Shown one piece after another: positions 1-8,078 of a stretch of 64,000 nt of DNA. Numbering within the stretch: position 1 is the stretch's first letter; every line of letters starts with the position of its first letter. Made by a program: the position numbers and the translations under genes. Source of the DNA: Claveliimonas monacensis (GTDB lineage: Bacteria > Bacillota > Clostridia > Lachnospirales > Lachnospiraceae); assembly GCF_014982975.1 (NCBI RefSeq), contig NZ_JADCKL010000001.1, forward strand, positions 186,001 to 250,000, given 5' to 3'. The notes beneath the pieces were generated by a model. The model ran no database searches. It was not told where the DNA came from and worked only from the letters and a program-made list of their open reading frames with translations.

Positions 1-1
1 A

Positions 2-277
2 GTGAGCGAGGATGTGATCGGACAGTTCAAGGAGAACTACGATCCGTCCGTGTGGGGGGAACTGTTTTACCAGAAAGAGGAGCAGAAAGGCAGGGGGAAG
101 TACCAGCTTGATCTGTGGAAAGCCAATGAGCTCAATCTTTTAGGAGCCGGGCTTTTGCCGGAGCACATCGCTGTGACGAACCTGTGTACCTGCTGCAATC
201 CCCGGATTTTGTTTTCCCACCGGGTGTCCGGGTGGAACAGGGGGAACCTGAGCGCTTTTCTGGCCCTGAAGGAGTAG
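2..277 (+). CDS. pgeF: Peptidoglycan editing factor PgeF / YfiH family (C-terminal fragment)
   Basis: The first reading frame is open from the window edge, so only the C-terminal 91 residues are visible and the true start lies upstream. The tail carries NLCTCCNPRILFSHR, which matches the conserved C-terminal Cys-rich/His region of the YfiH (laccase-domain, DUF152) family; the Cys and His residues there bind zinc. Family members act in the cytoplasm on wrongly built peptidoglycan precursors, and some have purine nucleoside phosphorylase or adenosine deaminase activity. The match rests only on this tail. The next gene follows after about 30 bases. Confidence 0.7.
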   Translation: MSEDVIGQFKENYDPSVWGELFYQKEEQKGRGKYQLDLWKANELNLLGAGLLPEHIAVTNLCTCCNPRILFSHRVSGWNRGNLSAFLALKE

Positions 278-308
278 ACTGATTCTATATCATAAGGAGG
301 AGATGCCT

Positions 309-1187
309 GTGAATACAGAAGAAATTGCTGAGACAACAGAGGAGACCGTAGAGAATGTGAACATGTTTCTCCAGTTTATAGAGGACCATATCCCGGATAT
401 GATCGGTTTTGGGTTTAAGATCCTCTTTGCGGTGATCCTGATCATTGCAGGAAAATATATCATCAAGGCAGTCCGCAGATTTGCGGCAAGAGCTTTTGCC
501 CGTTCCAACGCAGATACAGGGGTGAGCCAGTTTACAGACTCTATCATCAAGTACGGCCTGTACACAGTGCTGGTGATCCTGGTGATTACAAGTTTCGGAG
601 TGAATCTTTCATCCATTACGGCCATTCTGGCTGCGGCAGGCGTGGCGGTCAGCCTGGCTTTGCAGGGAGTGATCTCCAATTTTGCAGGCGGCGTGCTGAT
701 TCTGACACTGAAGCCTTTTGTCGTGGGCGACTATATCGTAGAGGACAATAACAAGAATGAGGGAACGGTCAAGGAAATCCAGCTTTTTCATACAAAGCTG
801 ACCACTGTGGACAATAAGACCATTGTCATCCCCAACGGCATGCTGACGAACAACAGCCTGACCAACGTGACTGCCAAGGATGAGCGCCAGCTTGACCTGC
901 GGATTGATATTTCCTACGAGTCGGATCTTCGAAAGGCCAAGAAGATACTGGAGGATATGCTCCAGAATACGCCCGGCATACTGAAAGACATGGAGATGTC
1001 CGTCTTCGTGGACTCCCTGGGGACAAGCAGCGTAGTCCTGGGGATACGGGCCTGGACAAGGATGGAGGAGTACTGGGGAATACGTTGGAAGCTGCTGGAG
1101 GATATCAAGTTGACTTTTGATGAGGAGGGGATCAATATCCCCTACACGCAGATTACTGTCCACAGCGCTGGAAAAGACCAGATGTGA
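309..1187 (+). CDS. MscS-family mechanosensitive ion channel
   Basis: About 292 residues, close to the usual small-MscS length. The N-terminus has membrane segments around residues 25-45, 70-90 and 95-120. The last is the Gly/Ala-rich pore helix (AAAGVAVSLALQGVISNFAGG) followed by the beta-domain that starts KPFVVGDYI. These are the hallmarks of MscS, the inner-membrane channel that releases solutes on hypo-osmotic shock. Start choice: AAGGAGG at 294-300 lies 8 bases before GTG at 309 but only 2 before ATG at 303, so GTG is preferred; the ATG adds two residues. Confidence 0.88.
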   Translation: MNTEEIAETTEETVENVNMFLQFIEDHIPDMIGFGFKILFAVILIIAGKYIIKAVRRFAARAFARSNADTGVSQFTDSIIKYGLYTVLVILVITSFGVNLSSITAILAAAGVAVSLALQGVISNFAGGVLILTLKPFVVGDYIVEDNNKNEGTVKEIQLFHTKLTTVDNKTIVIPNGMLTNNSLTNVTAKDERQLDLRIDISYESDLRKAKKILEDMLQNTPGILKDMEMSVFVDSLGTSSVVLGIRAWTRMEEYWGIRWKLLEDIKLTFDEEGINIPYTQITVHSAGKDQM

Positions 1188-1212
1188 CACAGCGAAAAGA
1201 GGGGGAAGAAAC

Positions 1213-3051
1213 ATGCCTACGAGAAAAGAGATGAAGCGCAGGGCGAGGAGAGCCCTGAAAAGACATTATATCCTGTATGTGGCAATCTGCCTGATTGCAG
1301 CCTATATAGGCTCTGAGTTTGCCTCCTCCCTGAATGTGCTGGAGATATCCCCTGCCTCCGGGTATGAGGCGCAGACTCGTCTGGAGAAACCTTCCGGGAC
1401 CAGAGAGGGCTTTGCGGACGTTATGTACGATATCCTGGAAGACGGCGAGGAAGAGGGAAGAGCGCTGTCCCAGGAGATTAAGGAGGAAGAGGTGGAGAGG
1501 TCCAGAAGCGGGAATCCTGCTTTTGGAAGGACAAGGGGGGTGCTGGCCGGCCTGGTGAACAGCGTGACCTCCGGCTCCATACTGGTCAGCATGCTGGCGG
1601 CTCTCCACTCTCTGACGGGCTCTGAAAACCTTGCCGTTTTGTGCCTTATCCTTCTGGGAGCGGCGTTTCTCTTTGTGGTATGGTTTTTCTTTGTCAATAT
1701 ATTTAAAGTGATCTCCAGGCGTGTGTTCCTGGAGGGGCGCATCTACGAGAAGGTTCCGTTCCAGCGTATGCTGTTCCTTCTGCGGGTGAAGAAGTGGACA
1801 AAGGTGTGCTGTACTATGTTCCGCACCTCCCTCTACCAGATGCTCTGGAATTTCACCATCATTGGCGGTGTGATCAAGTACTATTCTTATTACCTGGTGC
1901 CCTATATTGCCGCGGAGAACCCGGATATTTCCTCCAGGGAGGCCATCAGCCTGTCACGCAGGATGATGAAGGGACACAAATGGGAGTGTTTCGTCTACGA
2001 GCTCTCCTTTCTTCCGTGGACTTTTCTTGGAGCTGCGACACTGGGCCTGTCCGAGATCCTCTACTCAAACCCTTACAGGGCGGCTTCTTTCAGTGAGTAT
2101 TACGCGGATCTCCGGGCTGAGGCGAAGAAGGCGCATATGAAGGGCTGCGAGTTTCTGAATGATACCTACCTCTATGAGATGCCGGAGGATGAGCTGATCT
2201 ACCTTGCCTATGAGGATGTCATCTCTGCACTGATACGCCGGCCCAGGGACATTCTGCAGCTGTCCGGCGTGCGGAAGTTTTTTGCAGACTGCCTGGGTGT
2301 TCTTCTGACAAATTCAAAAAAAGAGAAAGAATATGAAGAGATGCAGGCCCGGCGGGTGAAGATGGAGCTCCTAAAGGACGCCGTGGACAGAAAGGCCTAT
2401 CCGAGCAGGCTTTCCGCCGTGCCGGAAGTGGAGAAGAGGCCGAAGATAGAGACGATCCACTATCTCAGGCACTATTCTATATGGTCTATTATCCTTCTGT
2501 TTTTCATCTTCTCTGTGATCGGGTGGGCCTGGGAGGTCAGCCTGCATCTGGTGACAGATGGAGAATTTGTCAACAGAGGAGTACTCCACGGACCATGGCT
2601 GCCCATCTATGGAGGCGGAGGGGTGCTGATCCTCATGCTCCTGAACAGGCTGAGGAATCGGCCAGTTCTTGAGTTCGCCGGCATTGTCATTCTCTGCGGC
2701 TGTGTGGAGTACGCCACTTCACTGGCTCTGGAGATCCTCCACGACGGAGAGAGATGGTGGGATTACAGCGGATACTTCCTGAACCTGAACGGGAGGATCT
2801 GTGCGGAAGGCCTGCTGGTCTTTGGCATAGGAGGCATTGCCATCGTCTATATGCTGGCGCCCCTTCTTGACAACCAGATCCAGCGCATCCGCTCCTGGAT
2901 CCTGATCCCGCTGTGTCTGATTCTTCTGACGGTATTTGCCGTGGACAGCATCTATTCGGCGCAGCACCCTAACATTGGAAAAGGCATTACAGATTACGAG
3001 GAGAAAACAGCGTGCTTGCAATATATTTATCCCCCCTATACATACTTGTAA
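1213..3051 (+). CDS. DUF975-type membrane protein fused to a CmpB-like (putative ABC permease) domain
   Basis: About 612 residues with ATG at 1213 behind a GGGGGAAG ribosome site. The N-terminal part (about 1-290) begins MPTRKEMKRRARRALKRHY and contains several hydrophobic segments, as in DUF975 integral membrane proteins. A charged cytoplasmic linker follows. From about residue 415 a second membrane domain starts; its IGWAWEVSLH and RGVLHGPWLPIYGGGG motifs are typical of the CmpB/DUF1113 family, annotated as putative ABC transporter permease although no ATPase is nearby. The function of either domain is not established. The 3' end overlaps the next gene by 40 bases, suggesting translational coupling. 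Confidence 0.75.
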   Translation: MPTRKEMKRRARRALKRHYILYVAICLIAAYIGSEFASSLNVLEISPASGYEAQTRLEKPSGTREGFADVMYDILEDGEEEGRALSQEIKEEEVERSRSGNPAFGRTRGVLAGLVNSVTSGSILVSMLAALHSLTGSENLAVLCLILLGAAFLFVVWFFFVNIFKVISRRVFLEGRIYEKVPFQRMLFLLRVKKWTKVCCTMFRTSLYQMLWNFTIIGGVIKYYSYYLVPYIAAENPDISSREAISLSRRMMKGHKWECFVYELSFLPWTFLGAATLGLSEILYSNPYRAASFSEYYADLRAEAKKAHMKGCEFLNDTYLYEMPEDELIYLAYEDVISALIRRPRDILQLSGVRKFFADCLGVLLTNSKKEKEYEEMQARRVKMELLKDAVDRKAYPSRLSAVPEVEKRPKIETIHYLRHYSIWSIILLFFIFSVIGWAWEVSLHLVTDGEFVNRGVLHGPWLPIYGGGGVLILMLLNRLRNRPVLEFAGIVILCGCVEYATSLALEILHDGERWWDYSGYFLNLNGRICAEGLLVFGIGGIAIVYMLAPLLDNQIQRIRSWILIPLCLILLTVFAVDSIYSAQHPNIGKGITDYEEKTACLQYIYPPYTYL

Positions 3052-4244
3052 ATATCTATATTTTCTGGAGACTGACACAGTGGCTGTCTGTATGCCATGG
3101 ACTTTTTGGAAGTCGGCCGGCGCGCATCGTATCCGGTCTGATGTATCTTTTCTTTGCTACGTCCCTGCTGGTGGGATTTTTCCTGCCGGCGGGCAGCCTC
3201 CAGCGCTTTTTCAAGTCTGTGGGCAACTACTGGCTGGGCGTGCTGTTGTACGCGCTGCTGATCCTGGCCTGCACAGAACTGATCCGCCTGACCGCCTGGC
3301 TGCGCCGCCGTTCCAGAAAGGGCGGCGCGGCGCATGAAGAGGATGGGGCAGAAAGCAGGCCCCGGAGCCGGAGGCGGCGGGCAATAGCCGGAGGCGCGGC
3401 AGCACTGCTGATCGCTGTACTGTCTCTCTGGGGCGTGGTGAACGCCAGGATCATCCACACGACGAAGTACCAGGTGGCGGTTGATAAGTCCGGGGGAGGG
3501 CTGGAGGACCTGAAGGTTGTGCTGGCAGCGGATTTACATCTGGGATACAATATCGGCTGCAGGCAGATGGAAGATATGGTGGAGAAGATCAATCGGGAGA
3601 AGCCGGATCTGGTGGTCATCGCAGGAGACATTTTTGACAATGAGTATGATGCTCTGGATGACCCGGACAGACTGGTTCAGATCTTGGGAGGCATCTCCGC
3701 TAAATACGGCGTCTACGCCTGCTACGGAAACCACGATATACAGGAGAAGATACTGGCCGGATTTACCTTTGGAAGCAAAGACGGGAAAAAAGAGAGCGAT
3801 CCCAGGATGGACGCCTTTCTGGAGCGGGCGGGTATCACACTTCTTCAGGATGAGGGCGTGCTCATCGATGACAGCTTTTATCTTTTTGGCAGGGCTGACG
3901 CAGGGAAGCCGGGGCGTGGCATCACGGTTCGGAAGACGCCGGAGGAGATCACGGCCGACATGGACCTGTCAAAGCCTGTTCTTGTGATGGACCATGAGCC
4001 GGAAGAGCTGCAGGAACTGGCGGATGCGGGAGTGGACGTGGACCTGGGCGGCCATACCCACGACGGACAGATGTTCCCCGGCAATATGGTTATGAAGTTT
4101 CTGTGGGAGAATCCCTGCGGCTATCTGCAAAAAGGGCAGATGCACAGCATCGTCACTTCCGGAGCCGGACTCTTTGGCCCTAATATGCGGGTCGGGACAA
4201 AGGCGGAGATATGCGTGGTGGACATTCGGTTTACAGGGGCCTAG
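3012..4244 (+). CDS. Membrane-anchored metallophosphoesterase (YkuE-like)
   Basis: 410 residues from GTG at 3012; GAGGAG lies 7 bases upstream inside the previous gene, which supports this start. Three or four N-terminal membrane helices span about residues 1-100, a basic linker and one more helix follow at about 120-145, then a calcineurin-like phosphoesterase domain. The metal ligands are visible as ADLHLG (D174, H176), GDIFDNE (D206), GNHD (N240, H241), MDHEP and GGHTHDGQ. The set is complete, so activity is expected. Relatives act on phosphomonoesters or phosphodiesters at the membrane; the substrate cannot be read here. Overlap with the DUF975/CmpB gene indicates one operon. Confidence 0.85.
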   Translation: MLAIYLSPLYILVNIYIFWRLTQWLSVCHGLFGSRPARIVSGLMYLFFATSLLVGFFLPAGSLQRFFKSVGNYWLGVLLYALLILACTELIRLTAWLRRRSRKGGAAHEEDGAESRPRSRRRRAIAGGAAALLIAVLSLWGVVNARIIHTTKYQVAVDKSGGGLEDLKVVLAADLHLGYNIGCRQMEDMVEKINREKPDLVVIAGDIFDNEYDALDDPDRLVQILGGISAKYGVYACYGNHDIQEKILAGFTFGSKDGKKESDPRMDAFLERAGITLLQDEGVLIDDSFYLFGRADAGKPGRGITVRKTPEEITADMDLSKPVLVMDHEPEELQELADAGVDVDLGGHTHDGQMFPGNMVMKFLWENPCGYLQKGQMHSIVTSGAGLFGPNMRVGTKAEICVVDIRFTGA

Positions 4245-4285
4245 AGGCAGCGGTCCTGCAGGACAGAAATTAAAGAAAAAACTTC

Positions 4286-4313
4286 TTGCATTTTAATGGA
4301 AATACGATATAAT
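4286..4313 (+). promoter_or_regulatory. Promoter of the tRNA-Thr gene
   Basis: TTGCAT at 4286-4291 and a perfect TATAAT at 4308-4313 are separated by 16 bases, a sigma-A type arrangement. The predicted start near 4320 lies about 25 bases before the tRNA. Confidence 0.65.
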
Positions 4314-4345
4314 ATTAGTTGTGGCTTTTGAAAAAAAGCTGCTAA

Positions 4346-4418
4346 GCCGGAATAGCTCAGTCGGTAGAGCACTTCACTCGTAATGAAGGGGTCGTCAGTT
4401 CGAGTCTGATTTCCGGCT
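4346..4418 (+). tRNA. tRNA-Thr (anticodon CGT)
   Basis: All cloverleaf arms can be drawn: acceptor GCCGGAA/TTCCGGC, D arm GCTC/GAGC, anticodon stem CTTCA/TGAAG with loop CTCGTAA (anticodon CGT, reads ACG) and T arm GTCAG/CTGAT with TTCGAGT loop. The discriminator base is T and CCA is not encoded. An oligo-T run follows directly. Confidence 0.95.
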
Positions 4419-4437
4419 TTTTGCATAGTGATAGATG

Positions 4438-4467
4438 AGACGGGGTGCAGGGCAAGCCCGTCTTTTT
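4438..4467 (+). terminator. Rho-independent terminator after tRNA-Thr
   Basis: AGACGGG pairs with CCCGTCT across a 12-base loop and is followed by a T run at 4463-4467. Confidence 0.65.
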
Positions 4468-4490
4468 CTTGTCATGCCAGAGAATGATGA

Positions 4491-4524
4491 AGAAGGAGGA
4501 ACCCGTTTTTGGATACCTCCTTCT
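4491..4524. terminator. Stem-loop between convergent tRNA and HD-protein units
   Basis: AGAAGGAGG (4491-4499) is perfectly complementary to CCTCCTTCT (4516-4524) with a 16-base loop. It sits just past the stop of the minus-strand HD gene and probably ends that transcript. No clean T tract follows on either strand, so the call is tentative. Confidence 0.4.
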
Positions 4525-4545
4525 GTTGTGTTTTTCTGATTTTGA

Positions 4546-5040
4546 CTATGCCGGGTTCACCACAACGCGGCCCTCTTTTGCAAAAGCCACAGGCAGACAG
4601 CACAGCTCGGCCGTGGCGCAGAATTTGTCCGCGCAGGTGATGATCCAGGCCTCCCTGCTTGTGGGGAGGGGACCCAGCGGAAACATGTGTGACAGGATCG
4701 CCAGACGTTCTTTTTCAGAGATGTCAAACCGCTCCTTACTGTTTCTGGCAGCCACCTTTGGGTGGTAGAATGCCTGGAATTCTTTCACCGGTTTTGGATC
4801 GCTGAATCTGTAGAGGAAGAAATCATGGAGAAGGCCTGCCCTTGCGGCCGCCCGCTCATCACATCCCAGCTTTCTGGCCATCTTCCAGGAGATATAGGAT
4901 ACATTGAGGCTGTGGATCAGCCGCGTCGTCTTTACATGCTGGATATAGCCGGACAGCTTGCGGAACTCCTCATCCTCCAGAATATCTCTGACGATCTCCA
5001 CAAATTCTGAGGAAATATCCTCCGTAACTTTAATGTCCAT
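4546..5040 (-). CDS. HD-domain phosphohydrolase-like protein
   Basis: 164 residues, start at 5040 preceded on the minus strand by GGGAG. The HD signature is recognisable as an early His (RLIHSLNVS), then GLLHDFFLY and a later Asp in TCADKFCA, the usual H...HD...D metal-binding pattern. Small HD proteins of this kind hydrolyse nucleotides or phosphate esters; Firmicutes relatives are often annotated as HDIG-domain proteins without a known substrate. It is a single-gene unit on the minus strand between tRNA-Thr and an MBL hydrolase. Confidence 0.75.
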   Translation of the reverse strand: MDIKVTEDISSEFVEIVRDILEDEEFRKLSGYIQHVKTTRLIHSLNVSYISWKMARKLGCDERAAARAGLLHDFFLYRFSDPKPVKEFQAFYHPKVAARNSKERFDISEKERLAILSHMFPLGPLPTSREAWIITCADKFCATAELCCLPVAFAKEGRVVVNPA

Positions 5041-5190
5041 CGGCGCTCACTCCCTTTTTATTTCTTGGTAGAATAGTACTTCTTATTTTTTATATAGCTT
5101 TCCATCTGAAAAAAGTCAATGAAATTAATGAAAAAATAAGGAAGAATATGTTAGAATAATAGGGCAGATTTCAGGAAGGAGAAAAGGAAT

Positions 5191-5991
5191 ATGAAACTTA
5201 CGATACTTGGAACCGGAAATGCGGCGGTGACAGAGGTCTATAACACCTGCTTTGCATTTTCCGACGGTGACAGACATTTCCTGGTGGACGCAGGCGGCGG
5301 CAACCAGATCTTAAAGAGACTGAAGGATGCGGGGATCCCGCTGAAGGACATCCATGATATATTTATCACGCACGAGCACATCGATCATCTTCTGGGGCTG
5401 ATCTGGCTTGTGCGCATGATCGGCCAGAATATGAACAAGGGAAAATATGAGGGGGATCTGCGGATCTACTGCCACAGCGACCTGATCCCGGTCATCAAGA
5501 CGATCACAGACCTTACCATCCAGAAAAAAGTGACAAAGCACATCGGTGAGCGCATCCAACTCATTCCGGTGGAGCACGGGGAGACAAAGGAGATCATTGG
5601 ATGTCCGGTGACATTTTTTGACATCTGGTCCACAAAGGCCAAGCAATACGGCTTTACCATCATGCTGCCGGGCAATGTGAAGTTTACCTGCGCCGGGGAC
5701 GAGCCCTACAATGAGAGGGATTATGAGTTTGTGAAGGGCAGTGACTGGCTGATGCACGAGGCATTCTGCCTGTACGGGGAGGCGGACGAGTTCGGTCCCT
5801 ATGAAAAGCACCACAGTACAGTGAAGGAGGCCTGCCAGACTGCTGAGGAGCTTCAGATCCCGAATCTGATCCTCTACCACACAGAGGACAAGAATATTGC
5901 CAGGAGAAAAGAGCTCTATACAAACGAGGGCAGAGAATTCTATCACGGCAGCCTGTATGTGCCGGATGATATGGAGACCTTTGAGATCTAG
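5191..5991 (+). CDS. MBL-fold metallo-hydrolase, ribonuclease Z-like
   Basis: 266 residues with a good AAGGAG site upstream. It opens MKLTILGTGNAAVTEVYNTC and carries the zinc motif THEHIDH, with further ligands expected in CAGDEPY and YHTED. The layout resembles RNase Z/ElaC-like members of the metallo-beta-lactamase fold, but it is not clearly the tRNA 3'-processing enzyme. Cytoplasmic, with no signal peptide. The small gene at 6013 follows closely and is probably co-transcribed; a strong terminator ends the unit at about 6324. Confidence 0.8.
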   Translation: MKLTILGTGNAAVTEVYNTCFAFSDGDRHFLVDAGGGNQILKRLKDAGIPLKDIHDIFITHEHIDHLLGLIWLVRMIGQNMNKGKYEGDLRIYCHSDLIPVIKTITDLTIQKKVTKHIGERIQLIPVEHGETKEIIGCPVTFFDIWSTKAKQYGFTIMLPGNVKFTCAGDEPYNERDYEFVKGSDWLMHEAFCLYGEADEFGPYEKHHSTVKEACQTAEELQIPNLILYHTEDKNIARRKELYTNEGREFYHGSLYVPDDMETFEI

Positions 5992-6012
5992 GAAGGAAAG
6001 GAAGGGACAGAC

Positions 6013-6258
6013 ATGGCTGTTACGAGGCAGATGATCTTTCCGCTGGCTTTTTATAAGAAGTCAAAGTTCAACGGCAGCAAGGGAGCTTTGAATTACCGGA
6101 TCGAGAAAGTGTCCGGTGAAGACAGGGATGAGTTTCTTCTGACAATCTGGAAAGGTCCCTTCTGTTATGAGGCCACCAGGGAAGAGAAGACCACACACCG
6201 CTATCCCTTCAGCGATGAGGGGCTGGATGCCATTGTGGAGAAGCTGAATCAGCTGTAG
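6013..6258 (+). CDS. Small conserved-looking protein of unknown function
   Basis: 81 residues beginning MAVTRQMIFPLAFYKKSKFN. It is preceded by GGAAGGGACAG, starts 21 bases after the MBL gene and ends before a terminator. No family recognised. It looks like a compact alpha/beta protein with alternating hydrophobic strands (DEFLLTIWKGPFCYEA) and a C-terminal helix (DEGLDAIVEKLNQL). No membrane segment or signal peptide. Operon position suggests it works with or is carried along by the MBL hydrolase. Confidence 0.6.
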   Translation: MAVTRQMIFPLAFYKKSKFNGSKGALNYRIEKVSGEDRDEFLLTIWKGPFCYEATREEKTTHRYPFSDEGLDAIVEKLNQL

Positions 6259-6290
6259 GCAATGACAGGAGAAATATATGGCTATGTAAG

Positions 6291-6324
6291 GCAGCCTGCG
6301 TTTTCGGACGCGGCTGCTTTTTTG
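6291..6324. terminator. Bidirectional rho-independent terminator
   Basis: GCAGCC...GGCTGC with inner GCGT/ACGC pairing forms a strong hairpin, followed by six T on the plus strand. It separates the MBL unit from the convergent ABC transporter. Confidence 0.75.
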
Positions 6325-6325
6325 C

Positions 6326-7132
6326 TTACTTTCCGGAGATCTGCCTCTGGTAGAGCTTCTCCAGAAGATTGATGACAGCGTAGAGAAGCATGGCCATGAT
6401 GCACAGGAGCACGATGGACATCAGAAGCCAGTCGAGTTTGAACGTCTGACTGGCGTAGATGATCAGGTACCCCAGTCCCTGTCTTGCGGCCAGGAACTCC
6501 CCGATGATCACGCCCACCAGGCAGAGCCCGATGTTTACCTTCATGGTGCTGATGAGGGCGGGGATGGAGCCTGGGATGACCGCCTTTGTGAGTGCCTGGA
6601 TGCGGGTGCCCCGCAGCGTGTAGATCAGCTTGATCTTCTCCGGGTCTGCGGTGCGAAAGGCTGTGTACAGGTTCAGGATGCTGCCGAAGATGGCCACGGA
6701 CATGCCGGCCACGATGATCGTGGTGGTGGTGGCTCCCAGCCACACAATGAGGAGGGGAGCCAGCGCGGATTTAGGCAGGCTGTTCAGCACCACCATATAT
6801 GGATCCAGTATCTCTGAGAGCTTCGGGCACAGCCAGAGGACAACTGCCATCAGAATACTGATGGCAATGACCAGGAGAAAGCTGACAAGGGTTTCATACA
6901 GAGTCACCCATATATGGCGGTAGATGCTTCCGTCCCGGGTCATATCCATGAAACAGGCAGCGATCTTGGAGGGGCTGCTGAAGATAAAGGAGTCGATGAT
7001 CCCTCTGTCTGCACAGAATTCCCAGAGACAGAAGAAGCCGATGAGGATCAGCGCCCTGGACAGGACCACGGTCAGGCGGTGTCTCTTTTGTCGGTTCAGA
7101 TAGCGCAGCTGGGCTGCAGATTGTTCATTCAT
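6326..7132 (-). CDS. ABC transporter permease (SsuC/TauC-like)
   Basis: 268 residues, about six membrane helices, in the binding-protein-dependent permease family used for nitrate, sulfonate, taurine and pyrimidine precursors. The cytoplasmic EAA-like loop is visible in the stretch ending GTRIQALTKAVIPGSIPALI. Its start at 7132 overlaps the end of the upstream ATPase gene by 8 bases, so the two are translated together. No substrate-binding protein lies in the operon, so the substrate cannot be inferred. Confidence 0.85.
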   Translation of the reverse strand: MNEQSAAQLRYLNRQKRHRLTVVLSRALILIGFFCLWEFCADRGIIDSFIFSSPSKIAACFMDMTRDGSIYRHIWVTLYETLVSFLLVIAISILMAVVLWLCPKLSEILDPYMVVLNSLPKSALAPLLIVWLGATTTTIIVAGMSVAIFGSILNLYTAFRTADPEKIKLIYTLRGTRIQALTKAVIPGSIPALISTMKVNIGLCLVGVIIGEFLAARQGLGYLIIYASQTFKLDWLLMSIVLLCIMAMLLYAVINLLEKLYQRQISGK

Positions 7133-7892
7133 TGCTGTTCAGTTCCTTCCAGATTAGATTGAAATAGGTCTTGAACTCCGGGGCGCCCCGCCGGTTCAGG
7201 GGTGTGTCTTCTTCCAGCTCAAAGATGAGGGGCAGTGTCTGACGTATGGTGGCGGGCCGGGGGCTTAAGATGATGACCCGGTCAGCCAGGGATACGGCCT
7301 CCGAGAGATCATGGGTCACCAGGATGGCCGTTTTCTTCTCCCGCCGGATGATCTGGCCGATGTCGTCGCTGACCCGGAGTCTTGTCTGGTAGTCCAGGGC
7401 GGAGAAGGGCTCGTCGAGGAGCAGGATATCCGGTTCCAGCACCAGGGTGCGGACAAGAGCCGCCCGCTGGCGCATACCGCCGGAGAGCTGGGAGGGCCTT
7501 GCGTTCTCAAACTGAGACAGCCCGTAGGTGTCTAAAAGTTCGTGGGCCTTCTGGCGTGACTTGGTGGTCAGCATGTGCTGTACTTCCAGGCCCAGGATGA
7601 CATTGTTGTAGATCGTTCGCCATTCAAAGAGCTGGTCGTGCTGCAGCATGTATCCGATGTTTGTGGTGCTCTCTTTGAGCTCTTTTCCCCGCACTCTGAT
7701 CCGGCCTTTCTCTGGCTGCAGCAGGCCGCAGACCAGTGAGAGCAGGGTGGACTTGCCGCAGCCGGAAGGTCCCACCACAGCCACAAATTCGCCCTCTTTC
7801 ATGGTAAATGAGATATCTGAAAGTGCAGAGGTCTCTCCATCCATTGTATGATAGGAATAGTAAATATGTTTCAGTTCTAAGATCTCTTCCAT
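7125..7892 (-). CDS. ABC transporter ATP-binding protein (SsuB/TauB-like)
   Basis: 255 residues with Walker A GPSGCGKST, signature LSGGMRQR, Walker B ILLLDEP and the switch His in LVTHDLSEAV. This is the NitT/TauT-type ATPase class, partner of the overlapping permease. It is the first gene of its operon. No binding-protein gene precedes it; the next feature upstream is the divergent LDH-family gene at 8079. Confidence 0.88.
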   Translation of the reverse strand: MEEILELKHIYYSYHTMDGETSALSDISFTMKEGEFVAVVGPSGCGKSTLLSLVCGLLQPEKGRIRVRGKELKESTTNIGYMLQHDQLFEWRTIYNNVILGLEVQHMLTTKSRQKAHELLDTYGLSQFENARPSQLSGGMRQRAALVRTLVLEPDILLLDEPFSALDYQTRLRVSDDIGQIIRREKKTAILVTHDLSEAVSLADRVIILSPRPATIRQTLPLIFELEEDTPLNRRGAPEFKTYFNLIWKELNSNE

Positions 7893-7966
7893 GGGAACCT
7901 CCTGATCAAAATGTCCTGAAGTACAGTGAATCTATATTAGTTTATGCCTGGCAGCTGAAAGGGTGC

Positions 7967-7995
7967 TTGCATATGGTATAAAAATGCCATATACT
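7967..7995 (+). promoter_or_regulatory. Promoter with embedded palindrome upstream of the LDH/MDH-family gene
   Basis: TTGCAT (7967-7972) and TATACT (7990-7995) are 17 bases apart. ATATGG (7971-7976) and CCATAT (7987-7992) form an inverted repeat inside the spacer, so a bound regulator would cover both promoter elements. It does not resemble the Rex consensus. Confidence 0.55.
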
Positions 7996-8078
7996 AATTA
8001 CCGTCAGAAAACGGCAGGCCGGATGGGCTGTCAGTGGAAGACAGACTTACATTTAAAAAGGACAGGGAGGCACGTAAT

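Noticed and set aside
1117-1212. Upstream extension of the DUF975/CmpB protein
   Set aside because: It would start inside the MscS gene in another frame without a ribosome site; ATG at 1213 has one.
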